Shown here: one piece after another, positions 10,707-19,478 of the stretch
How the letters are laid out: every line of letters starts with the position of its first letter
Position numbering within the stretch: position 1 is the stretch's first letter
Virus record (IMG/VR): IMGVR_UViG_3300034170_000007
Coordinates: 1 to 40,698 of that record
DNA: 40,698 nucleotides
DNA from: a virus
Reading direction: 5' to 3' (one strand)
Program-made: the position numbers and the translations under genes
The notes under the pieces: model-generated
What the model saw: only the letters and a program-made list of their open reading frames with translations
Database searches by the model: none
What the model was told of the DNA's origin: nothing

Positions 10707-12176
10707 ATGGCTAAGCGCAGTAAAGTTGAAAAAGTAGCCACTCCTATCCCAAGACTACGACTTGGTGAAATTGGGTCAGTTGGCCTAAGACAGTACAATG
10801 GTACTATCGCTGAGGAAATGAGACGTGAGTTACGTTTCCCAGAAGCATGCCGTACATATCGAACAATGGGACAGGACGCTACAATCCGCTCTGCAATCTC
10901 CCTGGTCGAGATGATGATCAGCCGAGTTGAGTGGACAATTGATCTTGGCATCGAACCTGATGAAGCTATGAAAGCTCGTGGAAAATTCTTAGAAGAAGTT
11001 AAGGATGACATGGAGCATAGCTTCGAAGACTTCATTCGTGAAGTTACAAGTATGTACACATACGGGTTCTGTGTTAACGAGAAAGTGTATCGTCGCAGGA
11101 CGTTTGAGTCTGGCTCCTCGTACAACGACAACAAGATTGGTATCAGAAAGCTCCCTGTTCGCTCTCAGGACACGATCTTCCGCTGGGTATATAGCGATGA
11201 CGGTAGAGACCTAATCGGCCTTGAGCAGAATCTGGCGGGCATTCAGGGTGGTGAGCGTTACGCTAACATCATCAGCCTTGGCAGCAATGGCCTAGTTCCA
11301 ATCCCTCGTAAGAAGTTCATGCTGTTCCGTGTAGACGCTAAGAGAGACAACCCAGAAGGCAATAGCCCTCTACGTGGTTGCTACAACGCTTGGCTATTCC
11401 GTAGACAGATTGAAGAACAAGAATCGATTGGTATCACACGTGATATGAACGGTATGCCAACCTTGTATCTTCCACCACGTTATATGAGTGAAGACGCATC
11501 TGATAGTGAGAAGGCAATCTTCGAATACTACAAGAACGTTATCCGAAACATCCAAATGAACGAGCAGTCTGGTTTGATCTTGCCACAGGCATTTGACCCA
11601 GAGAGCCGTCAACCACTCTTCAAGTTTGAACTGACTTCCACTCAAGGTGGGAAGATGTACGACACTGACACAATCATCAAGCGTTGGGACAACAAAATCC
11701 TAATGGTGCTGTTTGCTGACATGTTGAAGATGGGTCAGGATCAAGTAGGTTCCTACTCCCTAGCTGGTGCAAAAACAAACATTATGGCGATGGCTATTGA
11801 AGCCAGACTTAGAGAAATTCAAGACGTTCTCAACAACGACCTAGTTCCACAACTGTTCGCACTTAACGGTGAAGCTGCTCCTAGTAAGCAACTGCCTAAG
11901 TTCAAATATGGCGACCTAGACGAAGTTGACTTGGACGAATTCTCTAAAGCAATTCAACGTATGGGTAGTGTTGGTGGCATTGAACTTGACCGTGATATGG
12001 CTAACAAAATCCGAGAGGCTTTAAACGTTACACCTAAGAAAGCTGATGAACCAGTTGACAAAGAAGAAATCATGGGTGGCGATAGCCAGTCTGGTGACGG
12101 AATGGCTGCTGGTGGTGGCAATGGTGCTAGCAAGACTGCCTCTACACGTGATAACGCTGCCGCAAACAACGCATAA
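10707..12176 (+). CDS. Portal protein
   Basis: The dodecameric ring at the capsid vertex through which DNA passes. The 489-residue protein lies directly after the terminase. Typical features are a helical N-terminal part (DATIRSAISLVEMMISRVEW), a region with EIFRW/DTIFRWVYSD, 'PRKKFMLFRVDAKRDNPEGNSPLRGCYNAWLF' split by loops, and a Gly/Ala/Asn-rich C-terminal tail. Residues 253-309 are the source or relative of the separate mini-gene at 2847-3041. AAGGAG ribosome site. Confidence 0.94.
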   Translation: MAKRSKVEKVATPIPRLRLGEIGSVGLRQYNGTIAEEMRRELRFPEACRTYRTMGQDATIRSAISLVEMMISRVEWTIDLGIEPDEAMKARGKFLEEVKDDMEHSFEDFIREVTSMYTYGFCVNEKVYRRRTFESGSSYNDNKIGIRKLPVRSQDTIFRWVYSDDGRDLIGLEQNLAGIQGGERYANIISLGSNGLVPIPRKKFMLFRVDAKRDNPEGNSPLRGCYNAWLFRRQIEEQESIGITRDMNGMPTLYLPPRYMSEDASDSEKAIFEYYKNVIRNIQMNEQSGLILPQAFDPESRQPLFKFELTSTQGGKMYDTDTIIKRWDNKILMVLFADMLKMGQDQVGSYSLAGAKTNIMAMAIEARLREIQDVLNNDLVPQLFALNGEAAPSKQLPKFKYGDLDEVDLDEFSKAIQRMGSVGGIELDRDMANKIREALNVTPKKADEPVDKEEIMGGDSQSGDGMAAGGGNGASKTASTRDNAAANNA

Positions 12177-12185
12177 GGAGTTACC

Positions 12186-12683
12186 ATGAGCCTTAAAAGT
12201 ATCAAGGAAGCACTTACCAATGCAATCACAAATGTACTCGTAAAATCGTTTGGAGACACCTCTCAGGAATCAAAGCCTGAAGTTGTCTCTGAGCAGATGG
12301 TGAGTTATGAGATTGTATACGAGCCTCTAGTTAAAGATGCTCATGGAGAGTGGATGTCTGAGGAAACTCTGCAACTAGCTTGCGAGAACTTCAACGCCAA
12401 CCTCCAGAAAGGTATTGTGCAGCCAAACTTGTTCCACATGAAAAACACAGACACATTCACAATTGAAGACACTTGGATTCAAAAGGAATTTGATGTTGTT
12501 GTTGATGGGACAGGTGAAAAGATTAAAGCTGGGGCTTGGATTTGTAAGATCAAGTATCACGATGAAGACCTGTGGACTCTCAAGAAAGAGGGAGTTATCG
12601 GAGGTGTAAGTATCGGTGGTAAAGGTTCTATCAATAAAGAGACTGGCGAAATTACTAATGTAACATTTGACGGAGAAGATTGA
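12186..12683 (+). CDS. Prohead protease, XkdF-like (peptidase S78-type)
   Basis: Matures the capsid and cleaves scaffold. The 165-residue protein shows the XkdF/S78_2 pattern: GEWMSEETLQLACENF (54-69), the probable catalytic His84 in NLFHMK, an acidic TIEDTWI segment, GAWICKIKYHDEDLW (116-130), and GGVSIGG with Ser142 as probable nucleophile. The scaffold gene follows with a TGATG overlap. It is preceded by the portal gene as in other phages with this protease. Confidence 0.87.
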   Translation: MSLKSIKEALTNAITNVLVKSFGDTSQESKPEVVSEQMVSYEIVYEPLVKDAHGEWMSEETLQLACENFNANLQKGIVQPNLFHMKNTDTFTIEDTWIQKEFDVVVDGTGEKIKAGAWICKIKYHDEDLWTLKKEGVIGGVSIGGKGSINKETGEITNVTFDGED

Positions 12684-13642
12684 TGGGACTTGTAATCAAA
12701 TCTGAAGACGACGATAAAGTCACACCGCATCTGGCAATGACACACAATGAACTGCAAGGTGGTGCGGCCAATGGTCGTAACATCTCTCTGTTGATGAAAA
12801 GTGCTGAAATGTCCGAAGCGATTGAAAAAGCTCTTGAAGGTCTTGGCCTTAAGGGTGATGTTGTGAAAGCCGCCTACTACGGCCAGATTCGTAGCGTATT
12901 GCAAACTGCCGTAACTGAACAGTTCGGTGGGGACGATTGGGACGACTGGAGTTATGTAGAAGACTTTGACGATTCTAATGTTGTGTTCTGTACATGTGAT
13001 GGCTTGTTCATTACTAGCTATCAGATCAGCGACAATGGAACAGTTGCAACACTTGGCGATGAAGCCACTCCTGTTACAGCTTCTGTAACATACACAGAAA
13101 CAAATGGCGACATTATGTTGTCTGATGATGCAGAGGATAAACTTGAAGAGGGTGTCTATACACTTGTCAAGTCCTGCACAACAAATCCTTCCACTGTTGA
13201 ACACTTGAAGAAGATGTTCGAACACAAACAATCCGAGGTCATTAAAATGCAAGAAGAAATCACCAAGGCAGTTGACGCTGCTGTTGCTCTAGAGAAAGCG
13301 GCATTCGCTGAACAAGCCGTTCTATTGAAAGCTGCCACTGATAAACTAGCTGAATTTGAAGCTGCTGCTGTAGCTGCAAAAGTTGAAGTTCGTAAATCTG
13401 ATCTGACCGCTGCAAAAGTACCTGCTGACAAACTGGAAGCTGTTCTTAAATCTCTGTCTGCACTAGATGATGAATCTTTTGCAATGCAGGTTGATCTTTT
13501 GAAAGCAATGTCTTCTGCTGTTGACAGTTCAGATTTGATGCAAGAAACAGGTGTTCAAGGTACTGGTGATGCCAGTGCAGAAGAAGAAGACCGCACAACC
13601 GCAATCCTGAAAGCTAAGTACGCCCCAAAAGCTGCTAAGTAA
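12683..13642 (+). CDS. Capsid scaffold / assembly protein
   Basis: A 319-residue protein between protease and capsid genes. Its N-terminal third is globular and acidic (GGDDWDDWSYVEDFDDS); the central part (about 185-260) is a long coiled coil rich in Ala, Glu and Lys, as in scaffolds; the C-terminus (TTAILKAKYAPKAAK) is basic, as expected for the capsid-binding helix. ATG-12683 overlaps the protease stop, and GGAG lies 7 bases upstream. Confidence 0.82.
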   Translation: MGLVIKSEDDDKVTPHLAMTHNELQGGAANGRNISLLMKSAEMSEAIEKALEGLGLKGDVVKAAYYGQIRSVLQTAVTEQFGGDDWDDWSYVEDFDDSNVVFCTCDGLFITSYQISDNGTVATLGDEATPVTASVTYTETNGDIMLSDDAEDKLEEGVYTLVKSCTTNPSTVEHLKKMFEHKQSEVIKMQEEITKAVDAAVALEKAAFAEQAVLLKAATDKLAEFEAAAVAAKVEVRKSDLTAAKVPADKLEAVLKSLSALDDESFAMQVDLLKAMSSAVDSSDLMQETGVQGTGDASAEEEDRTTAILKAKYAPKAAK

Positions 13643-13668
13643 TACAACTCTAATAGGAGATTCAAACA

Positions 13669-14055
13669 ATGGCACAATACGCTGCTGATGTACAACGTCT
13701 AAGTAACTGGCTCTTCTTCGAAGCGTTCCCAGGAACTGGCGTAACACGTGAAGTTCTGGCTAAGTCTGCCGTGAACGCAACCATCACTGGTTCTGTTCTT
13801 GACAGCACTGGTAAGCTTGTAGTTGCTGCAACTCTGGCCGATGCTACTTACATTCTGATTGACGACCTGACCCGTCCAGCCGCTGCTGAATACTCAAGCG
13901 TGTTGGTGCTGGCTCGTGGTATGGCAAAAGTTGGTAAAGCTGCACTTGTATTTGGTTCTGATGTAACAACTGACGTTCAACGCAAGACGGCCACTGATAA
14001 ACTGGCTCTGAAGAATATCTTCGCAGTTGATCAACTTACCTACAACAACGTTTAA
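13669..14055 (+). CDS. Head decoration protein (lambda gpD-type)
   Basis: Position immediately before the E-type major capsid gene, length (128 residues) and content (mostly short beta strands, small residues, no charge clusters) match head-stabilising decoration proteins. The block LIDDLTRPAAAEYSSVLVLARGMAKV resembles the conserved gpD core. Strong TAGGAG site. Confidence 0.8.
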   Translation: MAQYAADVQRLSNWLFFEAFPGTGVTREVLAKSAVNATITGSVLDSTGKLVVAATLADATYILIDDLTRPAAAEYSSVLVLARGMAKVGKAALVFGSDVTTDVQRKTATDKLALKNIFAVDQLTYNNV

Positions 14056-14067
14056 TAGGAGGACATA

Positions 14068-15126
14068 ATGTCTAACCAAGTACAACTAGCTAAACAGGCT
14101 GTCCGTAGTTTCGGTAACAACAACTACGAGTACACCGACCTGTCGGCTCCGCTGATGATTGTTCCTAACGACTGGTTCCTTGGAGAACAACTGGGTCTCT
14201 TCACAAAAGAAACTATCAGCCAAGAAACAGTTACAATCGAAGAAATCACAACTGGTTACGGTCTGATCAAAGACGTACACCGTGGTGCACGTCACCAAGT
14301 GATCAGCGACCCTACTCGCAAAATGCAAGCCTTCGCGGTTCCTCACTTCACCCTAGACGCCTCGATCACTCCACGTGATATCCAAGGTAAGCGTGCTTTC
14401 GGTGTTGACCAACTGGAAACCATTGCTGCCGTGCGTGCACGTAAGCTGGAAGTTCTGCGTAAGAGCTGGGCTGCAACACACGAAGCTGCTGTATGGCACA
14501 CCATCACAACTGGTACTGCCTACGCTCCAAACGGAAACGTTACATACGACTGGTACACTCAGTTCGGTGCAACACGTACCATTATCGACTTCGCTCTGAA
14601 CACACCTACTACTGACATCATCGTCAAGACAGAAGAAGTGTTCGCTGCAATGCAAGACAACGCTCACGATGGTAACATCTACGGCGAAATCTGGGCTGTT
14701 GCATCGCCAGAGTTCTTCCAGAAGCTGACCTCTCACCCAAGCGTTAAAGCGCTCTGGATGGCGTATAGCCAGTCTCCACAAATCCTTCGTGATCGTATGA
14801 AGGCCCAAGGCTACGACGCTCGTTACCGTGAATTCACCATCGGTAACATCACCTACATCGAATACCGTGGTATCGATCCAGAAGGCAACCGTTTCATTCC
14901 AGCCGGAGAAGTTTACTTCCTGCCTGCGGATATGGGTGCTGACAACTTCGTTCAATACTTCGGTCCAGCGGATCACTTTGACTACGTTAACACACAAGGT
15001 CAAGAGCTGTACGCATTCGAGTTCGGTGACAACCGTGGTCAGATGATCGAAATCCAAACAGAGTCCAACTTCCTGAACGTGCTTCGCCGTCCACAGTTGG
15101 TAATCAAAGGCATCGTTGGTGCCTAA
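14068..15126 (+). CDS. Major capsid protein (lambda gpE family)
   Basis: 352 residues with the Phage_cap_E pattern: PLMIVPNDWFLGEQLGLF near the N-terminus, TVTIEEITTGYGLIKDVHRGA (around residues 54-74), FAVPHFTLDASITPRDIQGKRAFG, and a C-terminal GPADHFDYVNTQGQELYAFEF region ending in a beta-rich segment. It has an HK97-like fold in the family. AGGAGG site; a strong terminator follows, which may set high capsid mRNA levels. Codon use (many C-ending codons, few rare Arg codons) is typical of a highly expressed gene. Confidence 0.95.
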   Translation: MSNQVQLAKQAVRSFGNNNYEYTDLSAPLMIVPNDWFLGEQLGLFTKETISQETVTIEEITTGYGLIKDVHRGARHQVISDPTRKMQAFAVPHFTLDASITPRDIQGKRAFGVDQLETIAAVRARKLEVLRKSWAATHEAAVWHTITTGTAYAPNGNVTYDWYTQFGATRTIIDFALNTPTTDIIVKTEEVFAAMQDNAHDGNIYGEIWAVASPEFFQKLTSHPSVKALWMAYSQSPQILRDRMKAQGYDARYREFTIGNITYIEYRGIDPEGNRFIPAGEVYFLPADMGADNFVQYFGPADHFDYVNTQGQELYAFEFGDNRGQMIEIQTESNFLNVLRRPQLVIKGIVGA

Positions 15127-15133
15127 TTGAAAT

Positions 15134-15161
15134 AGGGCGGGCGTTCTGCTCGCCCTTTTCT
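15134..15161 (+). terminator. Intrinsic terminator after capsid gene
   Basis: AGGGCG-GGCGTTCTGCT-CGCCCT followed by TTTCTTGCTT. It probably terminates only partially, because the downstream neck and tail genes lack an evident promoter of their own. Confidence 0.8.
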
Positions 15162-15179
15162 TGCTTAGGAGTCTGACAA

Positions 15180-15662
15180 ATGCCTTATACGAATAATCCA
15201 GCTAACAGTGCCACAGACCGCGTTCGTTTGAACGTTGGTGATATTTGGCCTGATATGGAGTTCCTGCATGATGAAGACTACAGATACTTTATCGACAAGT
15301 ATAATGGAAATGAGAATAGGGCCACGTTAGACGTTGCTCGATCAATCTTGTTTTCACTAGCTAGATACACCCGTGAAAGAACAGGTGATATTGAAGTATA
15401 CGGTGGAGATATTTATAACAACTACTACAAAGCATTGGAACTTCTTCTGAAAGATCCAAATGCGGCGATCAGTCTTGCTATGCCATATGCTGGCGGTATC
15501 GATAGAATCGACATGCACAAAAATAGACTTGACCGTAATAATAACTCTGTTCTTATTCCGACACAACGTCCACAGTTCATGCTTGGGTGCGGCAACTGGC
15601 AGTACAACTACGACCTACTATACAACTGTGGGGTTGGTGCTGGTCATGGCTTTGCATATTAA
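15180..15662 (+). CDS. Head completion / head-tail adaptor protein, 160 aa
   Basis: First gene after the capsid, where phages place the adaptor that docks on the portal. The N-terminal half is helical (ATDRVRLNVGDIWPDMEFLHDEDYRYF; YNGNENRATLDVARSILFSLARYT), with the 'D-x-x-R-x-N-x-G-D' opening common to head-tail connector gp6/gp15-like proteins. The Asn/Tyr-rich C-terminus is unusual. AGGAG site. Confidence 0.72.
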   Translation: MPYTNNPANSATDRVRLNVGDIWPDMEFLHDEDYRYFIDKYNGNENRATLDVARSILFSLARYTRERTGDIEVYGGDIYNNYYKALELLLKDPNAAISLAMPYAGGIDRIDMHKNRLDRNNNSVLIPTQRPQFMLGCGNWQYNYDLLYNCGVGAGHGFAY

Positions 15663-16107
15663 GTATGAAAGTAAGATCCCAGCCCTCTTAAAGAGGCTGG
15701 ACAAATTACAAGGTACTGAAGTTGAGGTTGGGTTCTTTGAAGAAGACCGATACGGCCCAGAGAACGATAACCTACCAGTGGCAACTGTCGCTGCGTATAA
15801 TGAGTTCGGTACTATACACAACCCACAAAGACCTTTCATGTCTGATGCCTTCACTGACACAATGTCTCAGAACAAGATGGCAAGTTTAATGAGTGAAGTT
15901 TTCTGCGGAGCTATTAAGAATGGGATGGCTACCAAGAGACTTCTAAATGTCCTTGGTAGGATCACTGGCGAGCTTATTGAAATCAGTATTCAGCAATACG
16001 CTGCAACTGGTGGAAACTCTCCAGCAACAATTAAGGCCAAAGGAAGAGATACACCACTTATTGACACAGGCAAAATGATTGAGTCTGTGAGGTTCCAAAT
16101 TAACTGA
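15646..16107 (+). CDS. Neck / tail-completion protein (HK97 gp10-like), 153 aa
   Basis: The block VEVGFFEEDRYG...VATVAAYNEFGTIHNPQRPFMSDAF is the hallmark of virion-morphogenesis proteins of the HK97 gp10/minor-tail type, in which '-V-A-x-x-N-E-F-G-T-x-x-x-P-x-R-P-F-' is conserved. The ATG at 15646 overlaps the previous gene by 17 bases; the open frame extends upstream only inside that gene. Confidence 0.8.
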   Translation: MALHIKYESKIPALLKRLDKLQGTEVEVGFFEEDRYGPENDNLPVATVAAYNEFGTIHNPQRPFMSDAFTDTMSQNKMASLMSEVFCGAIKNGMATKRLLNVLGRITGELIEISIQQYAATGGNSPATIKAKGRDTPLIDTGKMIESVRFQIN

Positions 16108-16119
16108 TAGGAGTCAAAA

Positions 16120-16488
16120 ATGCTAAATCCGCCACTGCTCCTAACAGGGCACACAACTCTTGATATCATCAGGAGAGAGTCAGACACACTATTCAGAGGT
16201 CGCCCACAGCCGGGTGCTGAGACTGTAGTTCAAGTTGTCTGTAACGTGCAACCCATTTTAAAATCAACAGACACAATGTTGCTTCCAGAAGCTGACAGGT
16301 CAAAAGCAGCCTTGAAAGTTTACACTAAGGGTGCTGCCATGAGACAGAGAAAAGAGGGTCCATCTGGATACGCCGCTGACAGGTTTTACTGGAAGGGCGA
16401 CTTGTTTGAAGTTATGAAAGTCATCGACTACGAGATGGGTGTGTTAAATCACTATAAAGCCATCTGCATGAGAGTTGAACTTACATGA
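16120..16488 (+). CDS. Head-tail joining protein (stopper-like), 122 aa
   Basis: A beta-rich protein of the size of head-closure proteins, in the expected position between the gp10-like gene and the neck terminator. KVYTKGAAMRQRKEGPSGYAADRFYWKGDLFEVMKV recalls the 'd-x-x-x-W-x-G-x-x-y-x-V' core of stopper proteins. Starts after a TAGGAG site; its stop overlaps the next start (ATGA). Confidence 0.68.
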   Translation: MLNPPLLLTGHTTLDIIRRESDTLFRGRPQPGAETVVQVVCNVQPILKSTDTMLLPEADRSKAALKVYTKGAAMRQRKEGPSGYAADRFYWKGDLFEVMKVIDYEMGVLNHYKAICMRVELT

Positions 16489-17051
16489 ATATATATCAAG
16501 ACCTTGAGAACTCTCTCTATAATATTGTTGAAGGTCTTCACCCAGAGTGGACAACGATCTTCGCTTACACAAACGCATCTGAGCCTTCCAGCCCTTATCT
16601 AGCGATTGACGTTAGGAAGATATCTCAGACTGGCAGTGAGTACAGTTCAACCCCAACTGTCGGGGCTGATGGAGTTAAGTTGATTCAAACGACATACCAA
16701 AACTATGTCACTGATGTTAGGTTTGAGTTTATTGGAAAGTATGATGACCAAACCTCTGTAGCAGATATGGCCCATGCGCTCCAACTAGAACTTAGATCGG
16801 ACAAAGGTTACGACTTGCAGAGAGAGAACAGGCTATCGCTATTTCACCTCACATCGTTGAGAAGACTCCCTCTGAGACGCGAGACTGAGATGTACATGAT
16901 CTACCAACTTGATGTTGACTTCGCCTATATGGGCATGGTGACAACAGAACAAGACTACGCCGCAGGTCTTCAAGGTGGCGGATTCTACCACGATGCAAAC
17001 AGGCCACCAGACTATGTTCTGGAAACCGAATTTGAAATCAACTACCCTTAA
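16485..17051 (+). CDS. Neck terminator protein, 188 aa
   Basis: Resembles the phage neck-terminator (LIC_12616-like) family: an N-terminal helix (YQDLENSLYNIVEGL), PSSPYLAIDVRKI, then a beta strand pair separated by a variable loop and a helix AHALQLELRS, ending VDFAYMGMVTTEQDY. It would cap the tail tube before head joining. Direct overlap with the upstream gene and position before the sheath support this. Confidence 0.75.
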   Translation: MNIYQDLENSLYNIVEGLHPEWTTIFAYTNASEPSSPYLAIDVRKISQTGSEYSSTPTVGADGVKLIQTTYQNYVTDVRFEFIGKYDDQTSVADMAHALQLELRSDKGYDLQRENRLSLFHLTSLRRLPLRRETEMYMIYQLDVDFAYMGMVTTEQDYAAGLQGGGFYHDANRPPDYVLETEFEINYP

Positions 17052-17065
17052 TCAGGAGAAAACGT

Positions 17066-18349
17066 ATGACCGTTCTTACGGATATTATCGAAATCAACAT
17101 CAGCCGCGAAACTGCTGCTGTTGCCCAAACCAACTTCAACGTGCCCCTGTTCGTTTCCGCTCACACAAAGTTTGCTGAAAGAGCACGCTCGTACTCAAGC
17201 CTTGCCGCTGTTGGTGAAGACTTCGAACCTACTGACAGTGCTTACATTGCTGCTCAGAAGCTGTTCGGACAAACCTTGACTCCAGCTCGTATTGTGATTG
17301 GTCGTCGTCTGGTTCCTAGTTCCACAGTAAACATCACAGCCTCTGCTGTTGGTACTTACACTCTGACAGTCAACACAATCCCGTTTACATTCGTTGCAAC
17401 TGGCACACCAACTACAGAAACAATTGCTGCTGGCCTGAAGACAGCTTACGATGTAACACCTATTACAGACGTAACTCTTACAGACAACAGTGACGGTACT
17501 CTGACTGTGGCATCCACTGTAGGATACGCACTGGCTGTTACTCCTAACATGACACAGGCCAACTCTCCATCTACAGAGTCGTGGGTTACTACAGTAAACG
17601 CGATCACAGTAGTTGACAACACTTGGTACGCTCTCATGATTGAGTCTCACTCTGAAAGTGACGTGCTGACTGTTGCTGCTCAGATTGAAGGGATGAAGAA
17701 AGTCTTCGCTACATCTTCGCAGTCTCTGGACGTGCTTACAACTGGTACAACAGACGCATTCGCTAAGCTTAAAGACCTTGGCTACCAGCGTACATTTGGT
17801 ATCTACTCTGCAACCGCAGACACTGAATTCCCAGAAGCTGCTTGGGTTGGCTACCAACTTCAAGAACAACCGGGTTCCAACACCTGGGCGTACAAAGCTC
17901 TGTCTGGTGTCACTGTTAGCGTTCTGAGCGATACAGAATCGACAAACGTGCACAACAAGAGTGCCACAACATACGAAACCGTTGGTGGCCTAAGAAGCAC
18001 AATCGGAGCGAAGATGTTCGGTGGTGAGTGGATCGACGTTATGATCTTTGTTGACTGGCTAGAACAGCGTATGAAGGAACGTCTGTGGAGCCGTATGGCG
18101 AACAGCAAGAAAATCCCTTACACATCTGCTGGTACTGCCATTATCGAAGCTGAGATTCGTGCACAGCTCAATGACGGTATTCGTGTTGGTGGTCTGGCTA
18201 ACAGTCCTTCCCCAACTGTATCCGTTCCTGACGTGCTGTCTGTTTCACAAGTTGCACGTGCTAACCGTATCTTCGAAGGCATTACATTCGAAGCGCGTCT
18301 GGCTGGAGCTATCCACTTCGTCAAAATCGCAGGGACTGTAACCGTTTAA
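17066..18349 (+). CDS. Tail sheath protein (DUF3383 family)
   Basis: 427 residues; the N-terminal ISRETAAVAQTNFNVPLFVSAH and the following ...AAQKLFGQTLTPARIVIGRR block match the DUF3383 sheath-like family of contractile phages. The middle part (residues about 90-170) has two Thr-rich beta repeats typical of surface-exposed domains. The C-terminal half (KMFGGEWIDVMIFVDWLEQRMKE; RANRIFEGITFEARLAGAIHFVKI) is the conserved sheath core that interlocks neighbouring subunits. It defines the phage as myovirus-type. CAGGAG site. Confidence 0.9.
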   Translation: MTVLTDIIEINISRETAAVAQTNFNVPLFVSAHTKFAERARSYSSLAAVGEDFEPTDSAYIAAQKLFGQTLTPARIVIGRRLVPSSTVNITASAVGTYTLTVNTIPFTFVATGTPTTETIAAGLKTAYDVTPITDVTLTDNSDGTLTVASTVGYALAVTPNMTQANSPSTESWVTTVNAITVVDNTWYALMIESHSESDVLTVAAQIEGMKKVFATSSQSLDVLTTGTTDAFAKLKDLGYQRTFGIYSATADTEFPEAAWVGYQLQEQPGSNTWAYKALSGVTVSVLSDTESTNVHNKSATTYETVGGLRSTIGAKMFGGEWIDVMIFVDWLEQRMKERLWSRMANSKKIPYTSAGTAIIEAEIRAQLNDGIRVGGLANSPSPTVSVPDVLSVSQVARANRIFEGITFEARLAGAIHFVKIAGTVTV

Positions 18350-18381
18350 TACGGTTACACCCTTATAACAGGAGATAAACA

Positions 18382-18906
18382 ATGTCTACACAACGTCTTG
18401 CTACCTTTGCTCCGAATGATGTGAGTGTAATTATCACTCAATCTAGCACTGGTATCTCCCACCTAGTAAGTGGATACTCTGAGGACTCCATCGTAAACAT
18501 CGAATGGACCAGCCCTCGTTATGCACTATACACTGGTGCTGACAACACAGGTACACGTGTCTTCAACGCAAGTAACTCTGCTACCCTGACACTGAGCCTA
18601 CAACAAACTTCTGCATCTAACGATGTACTGTCTCAGCTTTTTGCAAACGATGGTCGTAACACTGATGGTCTATTCTCTGTTCAAGTGAAAGACTCGTCTG
18701 GCCGTTCGATTTACTTCTCTGACGACGCTTACATTGGTGCACGTCCTAATGCTGGTTTCTCTAACAGCATGCAGACACGTGACTGGGCTATTCAAGCGTT
18801 CAACCTTGCCGGTTACGCGGGTGGTAACGCAATCGTAACACCAGAAGATCAAGGAACAATCGAAACCCTTGGTGGCACTCTAGCTGCTAAGTGGCTTCAA
18901 TCGTAA
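18382..18906 (+). CDS. Tail tube protein (DUF3277 family), paralogue 1
   Basis: First of three related genes. The 174-residue beta-sandwich protein carries the DUF3277 pattern: (F/Y)-x-P-x-D-V-x-V-x-I near the start, G-Y-S/A-E-x-S/T-x-V-x-I, S-A-T-L-T-L-S-L-Q-Q-T-S-x-S-N-D, then FSVQVKDSSGRS and a C-terminal R-x-W-x-I/F strand. It follows the sheath and is followed by a strong terminator, so it is the likely major tube subunit, expressed highest of the three. Confidence 0.87.
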   Translation: MSTQRLATFAPNDVSVIITQSSTGISHLVSGYSEDSIVNIEWTSPRYALYTGADNTGTRVFNASNSATLTLSLQQTSASNDVLSQLFANDGRNTDGLFSVQVKDSSGRSIYFSDDAYIGARPNAGFSNSMQTRDWAIQAFNLAGYAGGNAIVTPEDQGTIETLGGTLAAKWLQS

Positions 18907-18916
18907 TACATTCGTT

Positions 18917-18952
18917 AAGGGGCTTCCATTCGTGGCGGCCCCTTTTCTTTTT
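18917..18952 (+). terminator. Intrinsic terminator after first tube gene
   Basis: AAGGGGC...GCCCCTT stem with a 14-base loop (TTCCATTCGTGGCG), followed by TTCTTTTT. The next gene starts 14 bases on, so termination is probably partial. Confidence 0.8.
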
Positions 18953-18965
18953 ATGGAGGCACTGA

Positions 18966-19469
18966 ATGTCTAGTCTACGCAGTTATTCCCCAAGTGATGT
19001 AACAATTACTGTCGCAGGTTTGTACTCTGTTACAGGCTATGCAGAAGGTACATTCGTAAAGATCACGAAGGACACACAACAAATTAGTACAATACGAGCT
19101 ATGGATGGAACAGTATCTCGTATTAAATCTCCAGACACTGGATGGAAAATAGAACTGACATTGGCTCAGTCTTCCAGTGGAAACGACATTCTGTCTACGC
19201 TATGGAACGTTGACAAAGTTACTGGTATGGGAAAATTCCCACTCATGATTAAAGATGGAAGCGGAAGCACTATGTTCATGGCGGCGTCTGCCTGGATTGA
19301 GGATATTCCAGATATCGTATTCTCGAATCAATTGGAGACACGTACTTGGGGCTTCAGAGCTACAGACGTGATTGCAAACATTGGTGGCAACGGAGATGGA
19401 GACTTGAGTTCTATTCTAGGTCTAAGTTCCTCTGTGCTGTCGATCCTAAAAAACTTCACAACAATTTAA
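18966..19469 (+). CDS. Tail tube-like protein (DUF3277), paralogue 2
   Basis: 167 residues with the same plan as its neighbours: YSPSDVTITVAGLYSVTGYAEG split into beta strands, KIELTLAQSSSGNDILSTLW, PLMIKDGSGSTMF, and a RTWGF strand. Related to paralogue 1 and 3 at perhaps a quarter to a third of residues by eye. It may form a special ring at a tube end or a minor tube component. TGGAGG site. Confidence 0.82.
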   Translation: MSSLRSYSPSDVTITVAGLYSVTGYAEGTFVKITKDTQQISTIRAMDGTVSRIKSPDTGWKIELTLAQSSSGNDILSTLWNVDKVTGMGKFPLMIKDGSGSTMFMAASAWIEDIPDIVFSNQLETRTWGFRATDVIANIGGNGDGDLSSILGLSSSVLSILKNFTTI

Positions 19470-19478
19470 GGAGCTTTT

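Noticed and set aside
14353-15057. 234-codon leftward ORF opposite the capsid gene
   Set aside because: Antisense shadow caused by the biased codon use of the capsid gene.
17195-17953. 252-codon leftward ORF opposite the sheath gene
   Set aside because: Cys/Ser/Val-rich antisense shadow of a well-supported sheath gene, without a ribosome site or family resemblance.
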